Origin: Rickettsiales bacterium
GTDB lineage: Bacteria; Pseudomonadota; Alphaproteobacteria; Methylaequorales; Methylaequoraceae
Direction: 5' to 3'
Length of the DNA stretch: 64,000 nucleotides
NCBI GenBank assembly: GCA_002691145.1
Contig: NZHE01000023.1
Location: 31,643 to 95,642 of the forward strand
The notes under the pieces were generated by a model that searched no databases, was not told the origin of the DNA, and saw nothing but the letters and a program-made list of their open reading frames with translations. The stretch's first letter is position 1. Each line of letters opens with the position of its first letter. Shown here piece by piece: positions 8,509-16,892 of this stretch. The translations under genes were made by a program, and so were the position numbers.

Positions 8509-9617
8509 ACGCGCGATAATTCGAATAATACATAATTATTTTTCTCCTTTAATATTAAATTTTTTTTTAATTTTTTAAATATTTTTTTATTTTCTAATTT
8601 ACTCATAGACCAAATAGCAGCTCCTCTTATTATAGGTTCGCTGTGCTTGAGTAAGGGAGTAATTAGTTTTAATAATTCCCTATTTTTTGAATTGGCTGAT
8701 GCTATCAAAACATTTCTTATGAAGCTAGTCCACCCAATTCTTTTAATGGGGGAGTCCGCGAAAAAATCTTCAAATTTTTCTTTATTGAATTTTAAAAAAA
8801 AACTCAAATTTACATTTTTTAGTTCAGACTTCTCCAATAGTGAATTTTCTTTGCTGATAGAAGTAAATTTGTTCCAAGGACAAATTGATAGGCAATCATC
8901 ACATCCATAAATCTTATTTCCAATCTTTCCTCTTAAACTTAATGGAATTGGCCCTTTATATTCAATTGTTAGATATGAAATACATTTTTTAGTATTCAAC
9001 TTATAATTATCTACAAATGCATCAGTGGGACAAATATTTATACATTTATTACATGTTCCACAATTATCTAATTCTGAAATATCGGTATCAACTTCAATAG
9101 GAAGAAAAACTTCACTTAAGAATAACCACGAGCCAAACTTTTTTGAAACTATATTTGTGTGTTTTCCATGCCAGCCTATCCCGGAAGATTGTGCTAGCGA
9201 TTTTTCAAAAACCGGTGAAGTATCCACATAAACTTTTGACTCTATATTGAGATCTATTTTTAACCAATTTTTAAGTTTTTTTAGTTTATTTCCAATAACT
9301 TCATGATAATCCTTATTTCTTGCATAAACACTAATATTAGCAATTTTCTTTTTGCGATTATCATTAAGGGGGTTATTTTTAGGTGTATAATTTAGTCCCA
9401 AAATAACGATTGTTTTGACCTCTTTCCAGAGTTTTTTAGGATTGATTTTTTTCTCAAAATGATTTTCTAGCCATTTCATCTCTCCGTGCATCTTTTTATC
9501 AAGAAAATTTTTTAGGTTGATAACATCATTTTTTTTAATTTTTGGTTTTACAAATCGAACAATATCAAATCCTAATTCTTTAGCTTTATTTAATATAGAT
9601 TTTTTTATATTAATCAT
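8505..9617 (-). CDS. queG: epoxyqueuosine reductase QueG
   Basis: A 370-residue cobalamin- and iron-sulfur-dependent enzyme that reduces epoxyqueuosine to queuosine in tRNA, the last pathway step. Two ferredoxin-like clusters are visible, DNCGTCNKCINICPTDAF and GCDDCLSICPWNKF. The catalytic segment DTSPVFEKSLAQSSGIGWHGK holds the conserved Asp of QueG, and the C terminus carries a HEAT-like helix pair (KHSEPIIRGAAIWSMSKL). It is divergent from queC with 43 bases between and opens a cluster holding nearly every other queuosine gene. Confidence 0.95.
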   Translation of the reverse strand: MINIKKSILNKAKELGFDIVRFVKPKIKKNDVINLKNFLDKKMHGEMKWLENHFEKKINPKKLWKEVKTIVILGLNYTPKNNPLNDNRKKKIANISVYARNKDYHEVIGNKLKKLKNWLKIDLNIESKVYVDTSPVFEKSLAQSSGIGWHGKHTNIVSKKFGSWLFLSEVFLPIEVDTDISELDNCGTCNKCINICPTDAFVDNYKLNTKKCISYLTIEYKGPIPLSLRGKIGNKIYGCDDCLSICPWNKFTSISKENSLLEKSELKNVNLSFFLKFNKEKFEDFFADSPIKRIGWTSFIRNVLIASANSKNRELLKLITPLLKHSEPIIRGAAIWSMSKLENKKIFKKLKKNLILKEKNNYVLFELSRV

Positions 9618-9660
9618 TCATTATAAACTATAAATAATATTTAGAAAAAAAAAAATAAAA

Positions 9661-10332
9661 ATGAAAAAAAAAGCTGTGGTTTTATTAAGTGGTGGTTTAG
9701 ATTCTTCTGTTGTATTGTCAATAACTAAAAAAACTAATTTTGAAATTTTTTGTATTTCTTTTGATTATGGTCAACGGCATGATCTGGAACTTTTTTTCGC
9801 CAAAAAACAAGTAAAACTTCAAAAAATTAAAAATCATAGAATATTTAAGGTTGATTTTTTTGGTGGTTCAGCATTGACAGATAATATTGAAGTCCCAGAG
9901 AATGAAAATGTAGAAAATATTCCGAAGACAATCCCGATAACTTATGTGCCCGCCAGAAATACAATTTTCTTGTCTTATGCCTTAGGATATTGTGAGACAA
10001 TCGATAGCACAGATATTTTTATAGGAGTTAATGCCGTAGATTATTCAGGATACCCAGATTGTAGACAAGAATTTATTCTTGCATTTGAAAAACTTGCTAA
10101 CTTAGCTACAAAGAAAGGAATTGATGGTCAAAAATTTTGCATTCATACTCCTTTAATTGACATGACAAAAAAACAAATTATTAAAGAAGGAATTAATAAT
10201 AATGTTGATTTTAAAAATACCTTGAGTTGTTATAATCCAAAGAATAATAAACCGTGTGGTAAATGTGATGCATGTTTATTAAGAGATAAAGGATTTTCTG
10301 AGCTTAGAATAAAAGATCCACAATTTGTTTAA
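9661..10332 (+). CDS. queC: 7-cyano-7-deazaguanine synthase QueC
   Basis: A 223-residue ATP-dependent enzyme turning 7-carboxy-7-deazaguanine into preQ0. The PP-loop SGGLDSSVVLS is at residues 10-20, and the zinc site is formed by four cysteines in SCYNPKNNKPCGKCDAC near the C terminus. YVPARNTIFLSYALGY and GVNAVDYSGYPDCR are standard QueC signatures. It starts an operon with queE and queD (gaps of 6 and 7 bases). Confidence 0.96.
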   Translation: MKKKAVVLLSGGLDSSVVLSITKKTNFEIFCISFDYGQRHDLELFFAKKQVKLQKIKNHRIFKVDFFGGSALTDNIEVPENENVENIPKTIPITYVPARNTIFLSYALGYCETIDSTDIFIGVNAVDYSGYPDCRQEFILAFEKLANLATKKGIDGQKFCIHTPLIDMTKKQIIKEGINNNVDFKNTLSCYNPKNNKPCGKCDACLLRDKGFSELRIKDPQFV

Positions 10333-10338
10333 ATTAAA

Positions 10339-10971
10339 ATGTTTTATATAAAAGAAATTTTCAAATCAATTCAAGGAGAGGGATTTCATTCCGGTAAAGA
10401 GGCGGTTTTTATTCGTTTCTCTGGCTGTAACTTTTGGAATGGTAATTTAAAGGATAAAAATTCAGCTATTTGTAACTTTTGTGATACAAATTTTGTTGGA
10501 ACAGATGGAGAAAACGGAGGTATTTACAATACAAAGGATCTAGTGAAGAAAACTTTGGATGTATGGGAAAAACATTTCTCTTTACAGAATAAATTTGTTA
10601 TTTTGACCGGGGGAGAGCCGTTACTCCAAGTTAATGATTTGCTTATCGAAAACCTAAAAAAAAAAGGTTTCTATATTGCTATCGAAACTAATGGGTCAAT
10701 TAGTTGCGATTTTAATATTGATTGGATATGCGTGAGCCCAAAATCTAAAAAACAATGGGCTTTAAAAAGTGGTCATGAATTAAAAATTATATTCCCTCAA
10801 CATAAATTTAATCTAAACGAATTAAAGAAATTAAAATTTAACTATTTTTTCCTTCAACCTATGGATGGTATCAATAAACAATTAAATACTTGGAATATAA
10901 TCAATTATTGTAAAGCTCACAAACCATGGTTTCCAAGTTTTCAGCTACACAAAACTTTAAATATTAGTTAA
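10339..10971 (+). CDS. queE: 7-carboxy-7-deazaguanine synthase QueE
   Basis: A 210-residue radical SAM enzyme that rearranges 6-carboxytetrahydropterin to 7-carboxy-7-deazaguanine. It has the opening KEIFKSIQGEGFHSGKEAVF and the modified cluster motif Cys-x(14)-Cys-x2-Cys of QueE, seen as SGCNFWNG then AICNFCDTNF. LTGGEPLLQ is the SAM-binding GGEP motif, and VSPKSK follows as expected. Second gene of the queC-queE-queD operon. Confidence 0.95.
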   Translation: MFYIKEIFKSIQGEGFHSGKEAVFIRFSGCNFWNGNLKDKNSAICNFCDTNFVGTDGENGGIYNTKDLVKKTLDVWEKHFSLQNKFVILTGGEPLLQVNDLLIENLKKKGFYIAIETNGSISCDFNIDWICVSPKSKKQWALKSGHELKIIFPQHKFNLNELKKLKFNYFFLQPMDGINKQLNTWNIINYCKAHKPWFPSFQLHKTLNIS

Positions 10972-10978
10972 TTTAATA

Positions 10979-11332
10979 ATGCGAATTTATAAAAAATATT
11001 ATTTTGATACTGCTCATTTTTTACCTTCGGAAAATTTAGATGAAAATTACAAAAATATTCATGGTCATAGTTATGAACTAATAATTTATTTAGACGATAA
11101 ATTAGATGAAAAAAAAGAATGGGTGATGGATTTTAAAGTTATTGATAATTTTGTGAAACCTCTTATCAAGGAACTTGACCATAATTTATTAAATAATATT
11201 AAAGGTCTAGAAAATCCAACTAGTGAAAATATTGCTAAATGGTTTTGGAATAGGTTAAAAAAAAATTTACTTAACCTTGTAAGAATTGATATTAATAGGC
11301 CTAGAATTGGTGGATGTATTTATGAGCCATAA
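10979..11332 (+). CDS. queD: 6-carboxytetrahydropterin synthase QueD, lacking the usual catalytic Cys
   Basis: A 117-residue PTPS-fold protein, third in the queC-queE-queD operon, converting dihydroneopterin triphosphate to 6-carboxytetrahydropterin. Zinc histidines are present (DTAHF, and HGHSYEL), as is the ELDHNLLN Asp-His pair and the closing Glu (GCIYEP). The catalytic cysteine that normally sits four residues before HGH (as in HKCxxLHGH) is replaced: here the segment reads ENYKNIHGH, with Tyr at that position. The gene is otherwise intact and sits where QueD is expected, so it may use another residue or a modified reaction. No folE lies in this window to supply the substrate. Confidence 0.88.
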   Translation: MRIYKKYYFDTAHFLPSENLDENYKNIHGHSYELIIYLDDKLDEKKEWVMDFKVIDNFVKPLIKELDHNLLNNIKGLENPTSENIAKWFWNRLKKNLLNLVRIDINRPRIGGCIYEP

Positions 11333-11334
11333 CT

Positions 11335-11781
11335 TTATCTTCCTTTATAATAAGAAACATCATAGTCCTGAATCCATATGTCTTTAGGTTTATCGCTTGT
11401 TTGAAAAAAAATATCAATCGGAATTCCACCTCTAGGATTCCAAAAACCGCTAATTCTTAACCATTTTGGATCTATCGTTTGTAAAATTTTTTTTGCAATC
11501 AAAATTGTACAGTCTTCGTGAAAAGCTCCGTGATTTCTAAATGAATAAAGAAAAAGCTTAAAAGATTTGCTTTCTACGATTAATTTATCTGGTAAATAAT
11601 CAATTACGATATTTCCGAAGTCTGGTTGCCCTGTTTTAGGACATATACTTGTAAACTCTGGAGATGACAATCTAACAACATAATTTAAATCCATATGCGG
11701 GTTTTCAATACTATCAAGCTTTACTTTTTCAGGATCATCTAAAATTTTAGATTTTTTTCCTAATTCATTAAGTTTTTTCAT
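11335..11781 (-). CDS. queF: NADPH-dependent preQ0 reductase QueF (short type)
   Basis: A 148-residue short-form QueF, which reduces the nitrile of preQ0 to the aminomethyl group of preQ1. The catalytic Cys is in TSICPKTGQPDFGN, with Asp seven residues later; ESKSFKLFLYSFRNHGAFHE carries the substrate Glu and the conserved His; PRGG follows. It overlaps the 3' end of tgt by 14 bases on the same strand, so the two are co-translated, and it converges with queD two bases away. Confidence 0.95.
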   Translation of the reverse strand: MKKLNELGKKSKILDDPEKVKLDSIENPHMDLNYVVRLSSPEFTSICPKTGQPDFGNIVIDYLPDKLIVESKSFKLFLYSFRNHGAFHEDCTILIAKKILQTIDPKWLRISGFWNPRGGIPIDIFFQTSDKPKDIWIQDYDVSYYKGR

Positions 11782-12886
11782 AAAAAATATTTTTTTCTTT
11801 ATATTCGTTCATTAATTTTAAAAAACTTTTGTTTTTAATCGAATGTCTTATATCTGTCATCATTTTTTCATAAAACGCTATATTATGTAAACTAATAATC
11901 ATTGAGGACAGTATTTCATTACTTTTTGTAAGATGATGGATATATCCTCTAGTATAATTTTTTGAAACAAAACATGAAACATTTTTATCTAAAGGTTCGC
12001 TGTCAAGTGCAAACCTTGAATTTCTTAAGTTTATTTCACCCCCTGATGTGAATGCTCTTCCATTCCTACCAAACCTCGTAGGCAAAACGCAATCAAACAT
12101 ATCAACCCCAAACTTTACAGCATTAAAAATATCTATTGGCCTTCCAACTCCCATTAAATATCTTGGTTTATCAATGGGACAAAATTTAGTAACATATTTT
12201 ACAATTTCTATCATATCTTTAAGTTTTTCTCCAACAGAAAGTCCTCCTAAAGCATATCCATCAAAATCTATGTTGATTAATTCCTGCATACTTTTTCTTC
12301 TCAATTCTTTATGAATACCTCCCTGATTAATTCCAAATAATGCAAAACCCTCCTTTTTCTTGTATATTTTTTTACATTTTTTTGCCCAATCAATTGTCAA
12401 ATCTAATGATTCAGATGATTCCAAATAAGTGGCCGGATAATCTGTGCATTCATCAAGAACCATAGTTATATTTGAATTTAATTTTTTTTGAATTTTAATA
12501 GATTTTTCAGGAGTTAATCTATATTTTTTTCCATCAATATGAGACGAGAAAGTTACTCCATTTGAATCAAGTTGTCTAAGTTTTGAAAGTGACCAAATTT
12601 GAAAACCACCTGAGTCTGTTAATATGGGTAAATTCCAATTAATAAACTTTTGTAACCCTCCCATTTGTTGAATTAACTCTTCACCAGGTCTTAGCATAAG
12701 GTGATATGTATTACCTAGTATTATCTTTACTCCAATTTTTTTTAAGTCTTCTGAAAATATTGATTTCACAGAACCTAAGGTTCCAACGGGCATAAAAACA
12801 GGGGTATGAATGTCTCCATGGGCAGTTCTAATTTTACCCAATCTTGCAAATCCATCATTATTTAATAATTCAAAAAAATTATTCAC
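11768..12886 (-). CDS. tgt: queuine tRNA-ribosyltransferase (TGT), degenerate zinc site
   Basis: A 372-residue TIM-barrel enzyme that exchanges guanine 34 of GUN-anticodon tRNAs for preQ1. Active-site parts are intact: ILTDSGGFQIWSL holds the general acid Asp, GALGG-type loop reads GYALGGLSVGE, and FDCVLPTRFGRNG contains the nucleophile Asp. The C-terminal zinc motif normally Cys-x-Cys-x2-Cys is Val-x-Cys-x2-Ser (KNVSCFVSKNYTRGY); only one cysteine and the later His (SLHNIAF) remain. Translation starts at GTG, six bases after queA's TAG. Middle of the queA-tgt-queF operon. Confidence 0.93.
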   Translation of the reverse strand: MNNFFELLNNDGFARLGKIRTAHGDIHTPVFMPVGTLGSVKSIFSEDLKKIGVKIILGNTYHLMLRPGEELIQQMGGLQKFINWNLPILTDSGGFQIWSLSKLRQLDSNGVTFSSHIDGKKYRLTPEKSIKIQKKLNSNITMVLDECTDYPATYLESSESLDLTIDWAKKCKKIYKKKEGFALFGINQGGIHKELRRKSMQELINIDFDGYALGGLSVGEKLKDMIEIVKYVTKFCPIDKPRYLMGVGRPIDIFNAVKFGVDMFDCVLPTRFGRNGRAFTSGGEINLRNSRFALDSEPLDKNVSCFVSKNYTRGYIHHLTKSNEILSSMIISLHNIAFYEKMMTDIRHSIKNKSFLKLMNEYKEKNIFYEKT

Positions 12887-12892
12887 AAAAAT

Positions 12893-13927
12893 CTAGACCC
12901 AAATTAAACAAGCATCTCCATAAGAAAAAAATCTTAAGTTGTTTTTTATTGCATATTTATATAATTTTTTTGCATTTTTAATCCCTACTATTGCACATAT
13001 CAGTACAAATAGAGTAGACTTTGGCGTGTGAAAATTTGTTATTAAACCGTCAACTGTTGTTACCTTCCACCCCGGTTTTATAAAAATATCTGTATTTCCG
13101 GAAAATGTACTAACCTTTCCATGCTTATTTTTCGAGCTTTCAAGTAAACGAAGAACTGTTGTGCCAACCGCAATGCAATTTTTCCCCTGATTTCTAGTTT
13201 GATTTATTATTGCTGCAGAATCTTTTGAAATTATTCCAAACTCATTATGCATAACATGTTTACAAATGTTTTTTGTTCGTATTGGCAAAAAAGTTCCGCC
13301 ATTTACGTGCAAAGTTACATTAACAATTTTTATATTTTTGGATTTGAGTTTTTTTATAAGTTTATGAGTAAAATGAAGACTTGCAGTTGGAGCTGCCACA
13401 GCCCCAAGCTTTTTTGAAAAGATGGTCTGATAGTCTTTTAGATCATTTTTATTAACAACTCTTTTACTCGTGATATATGGAGGTAATGCTACAGTACCAA
13501 GTGAATTTATTTTTTTAAAAAAAAATGAAGTTGAACAATTAAATTCAACTAAAATTTCACCATATTCTTTAATGTCAATTATTTTACAAAAAAAATCTTT
13601 TGAAAAAAAAATCTTTCCGTTTACATTAATTTTTTTTTTGGGCTTAACAAAAGCACTCCACACAACCTTTGGATTATTCTTAATATTTTTATTTAGTGTA
13701 ATGTGAACTTTTTTATTTTCAAATAATCCAATAAGTTTTGCTGGAATTACTTTTGTGTCGTTAATTACAATACAATCTCCGTCATTAAGTATATGTGATA
13801 AATTATCAAAGGAATGAAGAACATATTCATTCCTGACTTCTAATAGTTTGGCTGAATCTTTTGGAAAAACAGGATCTAATGCTATTAATTTTTCTGGAAG
13901 TTTAAAATCAAATCTACTTGTTTCCAT
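12893..13927 (-). CDS. queA: S-adenosylmethionine:tRNA ribosyltransferase-isomerase QueA
   Basis: A 344-residue enzyme that transfers and isomerises the ribosyl group of SAM onto preQ1-tRNA to make epoxyqueuosine. The start METSRFDFKLPEKLIA is canonical and lies two bases after the argE stop; an upstream in-frame ATG at 13939 would add MLLI and overlap argE. AAPTASLHFTHKL, NGGTFLPI and TTVDGLITNFHTPKSTL are QueA hallmarks. First of three queuosine genes on this strand (queA-tgt-queF) and probably co-transcribed with nadK and argE upstream. Confidence 0.96.
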   Translation of the reverse strand: METSRFDFKLPEKLIALDPVFPKDSAKLLEVRNEYVLHSFDNLSHILNDGDCIVINDTKVIPAKLIGLFENKKVHITLNKNIKNNPKVVWSAFVKPKKKINVNGKIFFSKDFFCKIIDIKEYGEILVEFNCSTSFFFKKINSLGTVALPPYITSKRVVNKNDLKDYQTIFSKKLGAVAAPTASLHFTHKLIKKLKSKNIKIVNVTLHVNGGTFLPIRTKNICKHVMHNEFGIISKDSAAIINQTRNQGKNCIAVGTTVLRLLESSKNKHGKVSTFSGNTDIFIKPGWKVTTVDGLITNFHTPKSTLFVLICAIVGIKNAKKLYKYAIKNNLRFFSYGDACLIWV

Positions 13928-13929
13928 AA

Positions 13930-15066
13930 TCAACAACAACTGTTAACTATATTTTTTAAAAAAACTTCGCATTTCTTAAGTTGCTCTATTTCAATGTATT
14001 CATTGGGCTTATGTGCTTGTTCAATACTACCGGGTCCGCAAACAATTGTCTGTAAATTTAACTTATCAAATATCCCAGCTTCAGTTCCGAAACTTACAGT
14101 TCCTAATTTATTGCTTTTATTTGAGTTTAAACAAAGGTTAATAACTTCCTCGTCTTTATCTGTATCCAAACCAGGAAAATTATTCGTTATCTCAAAATTA
14201 ATAAAACATTTTTTATTTAATTTTTTCATTTTTTTTTCTAAATTTCCAAAAAGATAATTTTTAATTTCATTTAATAACTTTTTAGTATCATCTGACGGAA
14301 GATTACGAATTTCAAATTCAACCTGACAATTTTTGGGGATTATATTTAAAGCAATACCTCCGGAAATAGTTCCAACATTTATTGAAGAATATGGAGGAAA
14401 AAATTCTTTATTTACTTTTTTCATTAAGTCTGTTTGTTTTTTATTTAAAAAATTTATAAAATCCGCTGCATAATTTATCGAATTGACTCCACTCTCAATT
14501 AATGAGCTATGAGCCTCAATACCGTTAAAAGTGATTAGAAAATTTTTTTTTCCTTTATGTTTATTTATTACCTGCATTTTAGTGGGCTCACCTACAATAC
14601 ATTTTGTTGGTTTAATCTTAAGATTTTTTAAAAATGGAATTGCTTTTTGTATACCTATACAACCAATTTCTTCATCATAACTAAACATAAAATGAATTGG
14701 TTTTTTAAGACTAGAATTCTGAATTTTGGGAAGAAGACTTAGTGTAACTGCAATAAATCCTTTCATATCAGTTGTTCCCCTTCCGTAAAGTTTTGTTCCA
14801 ACTTTTTTTAAACTAAATGGATTAGAATTCCAATTTTGTCCTTCAACTGGAACGACATCCGTATGTCCTGAAAACATTATTCCATCTAAATTATCCGGTC
14901 CAATTCTGGCATATAAATTTACTCTATCTTTTTCTCCTTTTATAATTTGTGGTCTTACACCAAGTAACTTAAAATGTGAGGAAATATAATCTATTATTGA
15001 AAGATTTTCTTTCAAGCTTATTGATTTAAAGCTTACAAGCTTATGTAAAATCTTCTGTATTTTCAT
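13930..15066 (-). CDS. argE: acetylornithine deacetylase ArgE
   Basis: A 378-residue M20-family metallohydrolase. The di-zinc ligands are seen in SGHTDVVPVEGQNW and YGRGTTDMKGFIAV, with the catalytic Glu in MFSYDEEIGCIG; the lid domain contains NVGTISGGIALNIIP, and the last His is in EQAHKPNEYI. The ArgE-type W-x-S/T-x-PF motif (NWNSNPFSL) favours acetylornithine deacetylase over succinyl-diaminopimelate desuccinylase. It makes ornithine for arginine synthesis. Sits between nadK (2 bases) and queA (2 bases) in one compact operon. Confidence 0.87.
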   Translation of the reverse strand: MKIQKILHKLVSFKSISLKENLSIIDYISSHFKLLGVRPQIIKGEKDRVNLYARIGPDNLDGIMFSGHTDVVPVEGQNWNSNPFSLKKVGTKLYGRGTTDMKGFIAVTLSLLPKIQNSSLKKPIHFMFSYDEEIGCIGIQKAIPFLKNLKIKPTKCIVGEPTKMQVINKHKGKKNFLITFNGIEAHSSLIESGVNSINYAADFINFLNKKQTDLMKKVNKEFFPPYSSINVGTISGGIALNIIPKNCQVEFEIRNLPSDDTKKLLNEIKNYLFGNLEKKMKKLNKKCFINFEITNNFPGLDTDKDEEVINLCLNSNKSNKLGTVSFGTEAGIFDKLNLQTIVCGPGSIEQAHKPNEYIEIEQLKKCEVFLKNIVNSCC

Positions 15067-15068
15067 TT

Positions 15069-15836
15069 TTAATAAATAAATTGTTCATTAATAATTCTTT
15101 CTTCTAAGTCGTGCCCTTTATCAAACAATAGGTTAATATAGTTTTTCTTATCCAATGTTACTTCAATTTTTTTTATATCATTAACTTCAAAAAAATCAGC
15201 TTCGGCTCTTACGGGTCTTTTTTTTGTCTCAAGCGCAGTCAAAGTTATCTTTACACTATTGGGTAATAAAGCTCCTCTCCATCTTCTTGGTCTATAAGGG
15301 CTGATTGGAGTTAATGCTAAAAGCTCAGCTCCGACCGGAACAACGGGACCTCTTAAAGATAGGTTATAAGCTGTACTCCCAGCAGGGGTAGAGATCAAGC
15401 AACCATCACATAAAAGATTTTTAATTTTTTCAATATTGTTTATTTTAATAGAAATTTTAGCAATTTGTCTAGTTTTCCTTATTAACGATACATCATTGAA
15501 GGCTAAACACTCCTTAATATTTCCACTAACATCAAAAGTTCTAATTTTTAAAGGATATAATCTAGTCGAATTCGCTTGTTCTATTCTACTAATCAAGCTT
15601 TCCTCAGAATATTGATTCATTAGAAATCCCACGTGCCCTCTATTCATGCCATAAATAAGTTTTCTTTCTTGAAGAAATTTATGAAAGGTCTCTAAAATAG
15701 TTCCATCACCGCCCAGAGCAATAATGATATCCGCATCTTCCGGTTTAAAATTTTTATATTTTTTTTTTAGCTGTTTTAGAGATTTTTTTGCTAAAGAGTC
15801 TTTAGAAGAAATAAAACTGATTTTTTTTTCAAACAT
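15069..15836 (-). CDS. nadK: NAD kinase
   Basis: A 255-residue ATP-NAD kinase producing NADP. The GGDGT nucleotide motif is in IIALGGDGTILETF, followed by YGMNRGHVGFLMN and the second domain signature CDGCLISTPAGSTAYNLSLRGP. The length is that of the compact alphaproteobacterial form. It lies four bases after moaA and two before argE on the same strand. NADP made here serves QueF and the isocitrate dehydrogenase encoded downstream, though that is general metabolism rather than a specific link. Confidence 0.94.
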   Translation of the reverse strand: MFEKKISFISSKDSLAKKSLKQLKKKYKNFKPEDADIIIALGGDGTILETFHKFLQERKLIYGMNRGHVGFLMNQYSEESLISRIEQANSTRLYPLKIRTFDVSGNIKECLAFNDVSLIRKTRQIAKISIKINNIEKIKNLLCDGCLISTPAGSTAYNLSLRGPVVPVGAELLALTPISPYRPRRWRGALLPNSVKITLTALETKKRPVRAEADFFEVNDIKKIEVTLDKKNYINLLFDKGHDLEERIINEQFIY

Positions 15837-15840
15837 AAAC

Positions 15841-16821
15841 TTAACCTCCCGTTAAATTCATATTTCTATTAATTTTTGGGTTGTTTTCATTAATATTAAA
15901 ATGATGCTTTTCAGGTTTATTGAAGATAGCAATTTTAATTGCGTTGTAGAGTTTTGTATAATTCTTTTTAAGTAATAACTTTTTTACATCAATTGAACCG
16001 TTATCCCCTAGGCACCCGAATAATAATCCATTGCTAGTAAGTCTTATTCGATTGCACGTTTTACAAAAATTATTACTAATTGGACTTATAAAACCAACAA
16101 TTAAATCAATTTTTTCGGTCATAAAATATCTTGAAGGTCCATTTGATTTAAAATCAGAGGAAACTAAACCAAATTCTTTCTCAATAGTTTCCATAGCTTT
16201 AAATGTAGGAAAGTAGTTTAACGCTCTATCCTGTTCAACCTGTCCTAAAGGCATTGTTTCTATAAAAGAAATTTTGAAATGATTAACTGAACACCACTTG
16301 CATAAAGAGATTATTTCATCTTCATTAAAATCTTTAATTAAAACGGTATTAATTTTTATCTTGAATCCTAATTCTCGAGCAAGAAATATTCCATTTAAAA
16401 CCTTTTTTAAATTTCCACCGTTTGTAATAAAATTATACTTTTCTTCGATTAGACTATCTAAAGATATATTAATTCTTTTGATTCCATTTTTCTTTAGTTT
16501 TTCTGCATTTTTTTCTAACTGGGTTCCATTACTTGTAATCGAAACCTCTTTTAGTAAGTCCTTTTGAATAAACGTATAAAGATATGAAAAAACATCGTGA
16601 ACATTCTTTCTAACTAAAGGTTCACCTCCAGTGACCCTGATTTTTTTGATTCCCAAGGATACAAAAATACGTATAAGTGTTTTTAAATCACTTACAGATA
16701 GAATTTCTTCATTGTTATTAAATGTCATTTTTTGTGGCATACAATATTTACATCTAAGATCACATCGATCAGTTACCGAAATTCTTAAGTAATCAATCTT
16801 TCTTCCAAATGAATCTAACAT
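15841..16821 (-). CDS. moaA: GTP 3',8-cyclase MoaA (molybdenum cofactor)
   Basis: A 326-residue radical SAM enzyme for the first step of molybdopterin synthesis. The SAM cluster is SVTDRCDLRCKYCMPQ, with VTGGEPLVRKN following; the C-terminal substrate cluster is FCKTCNRIRLTSNGLLFGCL, and the protein ends in the functional Gly-Gly. The ATG at 16821 (MLDSFGRKIDYLR) is preferred to an upstream ATG at 16857 because family members begin there. It is divergent from fdhD, fitting the formate dehydrogenase and molybdenum cofactor theme of the next 8 kb. Confidence 0.95.
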   Translation of the reverse strand: MLDSFGRKIDYLRISVTDRCDLRCKYCMPQKMTFNNNEEILSVSDLKTLIRIFVSLGIKKIRVTGGEPLVRKNVHDVFSYLYTFIQKDLLKEVSITSNGTQLEKNAEKLKKNGIKRINISLDSLIEEKYNFITNGGNLKKVLNGIFLARELGFKIKINTVLIKDFNEDEIISLCKWCSVNHFKISFIETMPLGQVEQDRALNYFPTFKAMETIEKEFGLVSSDFKSNGPSRYFMTEKIDLIVGFISPISNNFCKTCNRIRLTSNGLLFGCLGDNGSIDVKKLLLKKNYTKLYNAIKIAIFNKPEKHHFNINENNPKINRNMNLTGG

Positions 16822-16892
16822 TATTTTATTTTTTAATCTTTCATAGTATATAGTCAATGTATAATAATAGAAATTAAGCGCTAAAACAAACT

